This document shows positions 63,612 through 64,000 of a DNA stretch of 64,000 bases, piece after piece; position 1 is the stretch's first letter, and every line of letters starts with the position of its first letter. Source of the stretch: Curtobacterium sp. MCBD17_032 (GTDB lineage: Bacteria; Actinomycetota; Actinomycetes; Actinomycetales; Microbacteriaceae); NCBI RefSeq assembly GCF_003234855.1, contig NZ_QKTO01000002.1, positions 434,001-498,000 of the forward strand, read 5' to 3'. The translations under genes and the position numbers were made by a program. Under the pieces are notes generated by a model. It was not told where the DNA came from. It searched no databases and saw only the letters and a list, made by a program, of their open reading frames with translations.

Positions 63612-64000
63612 CCTGGCTTCCCGTTCGCGATGATCTCGGCGATGTGCCGTGCAGCCGTTGACCCGGACGAGAGGTACCCGACTCCGTGCTCTGGGTACAT
63701 GTCGTGGCCCGTGACTGCCTTCGTACCGGGGGCGGCTTCGGATGAGAAGACCTCGACCTCGGGGAGATCCCGAGGATCCGTTCGCGTTGACCGACCGAGG
63801 GCCGCAACGTGGTCGTTCTCACCCTCGGTAGCGAACACACGGTCGACGTTGAGCCGGTCCGGCTTCGTCGCGTCGGTGAACCCGACCGAGCCGTACGTGA
63901 CGAATGAGTCGATCCGGTGACGTGTCTGGGCTAGTGCTTCCGCAGCTGTCGTCGATCCGTAGGAATGCCCGAGGACGGCGATGGAGCGCGGTGGGCTTCC
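63608..64000 (-). CDS. DUF1023-like alpha/beta hydrolase, C-terminal part (cut by window end)
   Basis: 130 residues visible before the stop. IAVLGHSYGSTTAAEAL holds the nucleophile Ser in GHSYG; FVTYGSVGFTDA, VFATEGENDHV and GHDMYPEHGVGYL follow, with plausible Asp/His catalytic residues. This is the pattern of DUF1023 proteins of actinobacteria, whose substrate is unknown. The N-terminus lies outside. Overlaps the lipoprotein start, so it heads an operon. Confidence 0.8.
   Translation of the reverse strand, partial: GSPPRSIAVLGHSYGSTTAAEALAQTRHRIDSFVTYGSVGFTDATKPDRLNVDRVFATEGENDHVAALGRSTRTDPRDLPEVEVFSSEAAPGTKAVTGHDMYPEHGVGYLSSGSTAARHIAEIIANGKPG

Overview
The window looks like core chromosome of a very GC-rich actinobacterium. 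A mycothiol S-conjugate amidase (Mca), a short-chain-type isoprenyl transferase, an LAXTG cell-wall sorting signal and many GTG/TTG starts support this. Gene order and content (greA-DUF4307-mca-trhA-uppS, xseA/xseB-ispH, fbaA/glpX, rmuC-ychF) suggest Microbacteriaceae, possibly Curtobacterium. That assignment is inference from gene content; no search was run. Many genes have a TANNNT -10 hexamer ending 6 to 7 bases before the start codon, the usual layout of leaderless actinobacterial transcripts.

Layout. 1-4.7 kb: 3' part of a tRNA-like RNA, a ThrE-type exporter, a surface Ig-like/polytopic membrane protein whose frame is broken at three copies of an 8-bp repeat, and LemA. 4.7-16.7 kb: housekeeping genes (YcaQ-type glycosylase, AI-2E-family permease, threonine ammonia-lyase, GreA, DUF4307, Mca, TrhA/hemolysin III, isoprenyl transferase, class-V aminotransferase, PIN-PhoH ATPase). 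16.8-30.9 kb: fumarase, beta-carbonic anhydrase, DUF4245, exonuclease VII, IspH, M18 aminopeptidase, FbaA/GlpX, RmuC, a DEDDh exonuclease, a small hydrolase and YchF.

30.9-44.3 kb is more accessory. A 1.6-kb insert lies between 28-bp direct repeats at the 3' end of ychF and carries one lower-GC gene with a HEPN-type RNase motif. It is followed by small proteins, an HD-domain protein, and a cohesin-like wall-anchored protein next to a dockerin-bearing secreted amidase. After these come a PEP-mutase/isocitrate-lyase-fold enzyme, a MalY-type C-S lyase, an SDR, a GNAT, a LysR regulator, an FBP-domain protein and a BlaI/M56 pair.

44.4-62.6 kb: a tandem glycine riboswitch controls gcvT-gcvH-gcvP. 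Two complete peptide-type ABC importers follow, each with a lipoprotein binding protein, two permeases and a fused double ATPase, separated by a PH-like membrane protein and a peroxiredoxin. 62.6-64 kb: two paralogous lipoproteins and the C-terminal part of a DUF1023-like alpha/beta hydrolase, cut by the window edge.

The three observations I find most interesting are the cohesin/dockerin pair, the ychF-integrated HEPN insert, and the 8-bp repeat whose loss of one copy would exactly restore a surface protein's reading frame.
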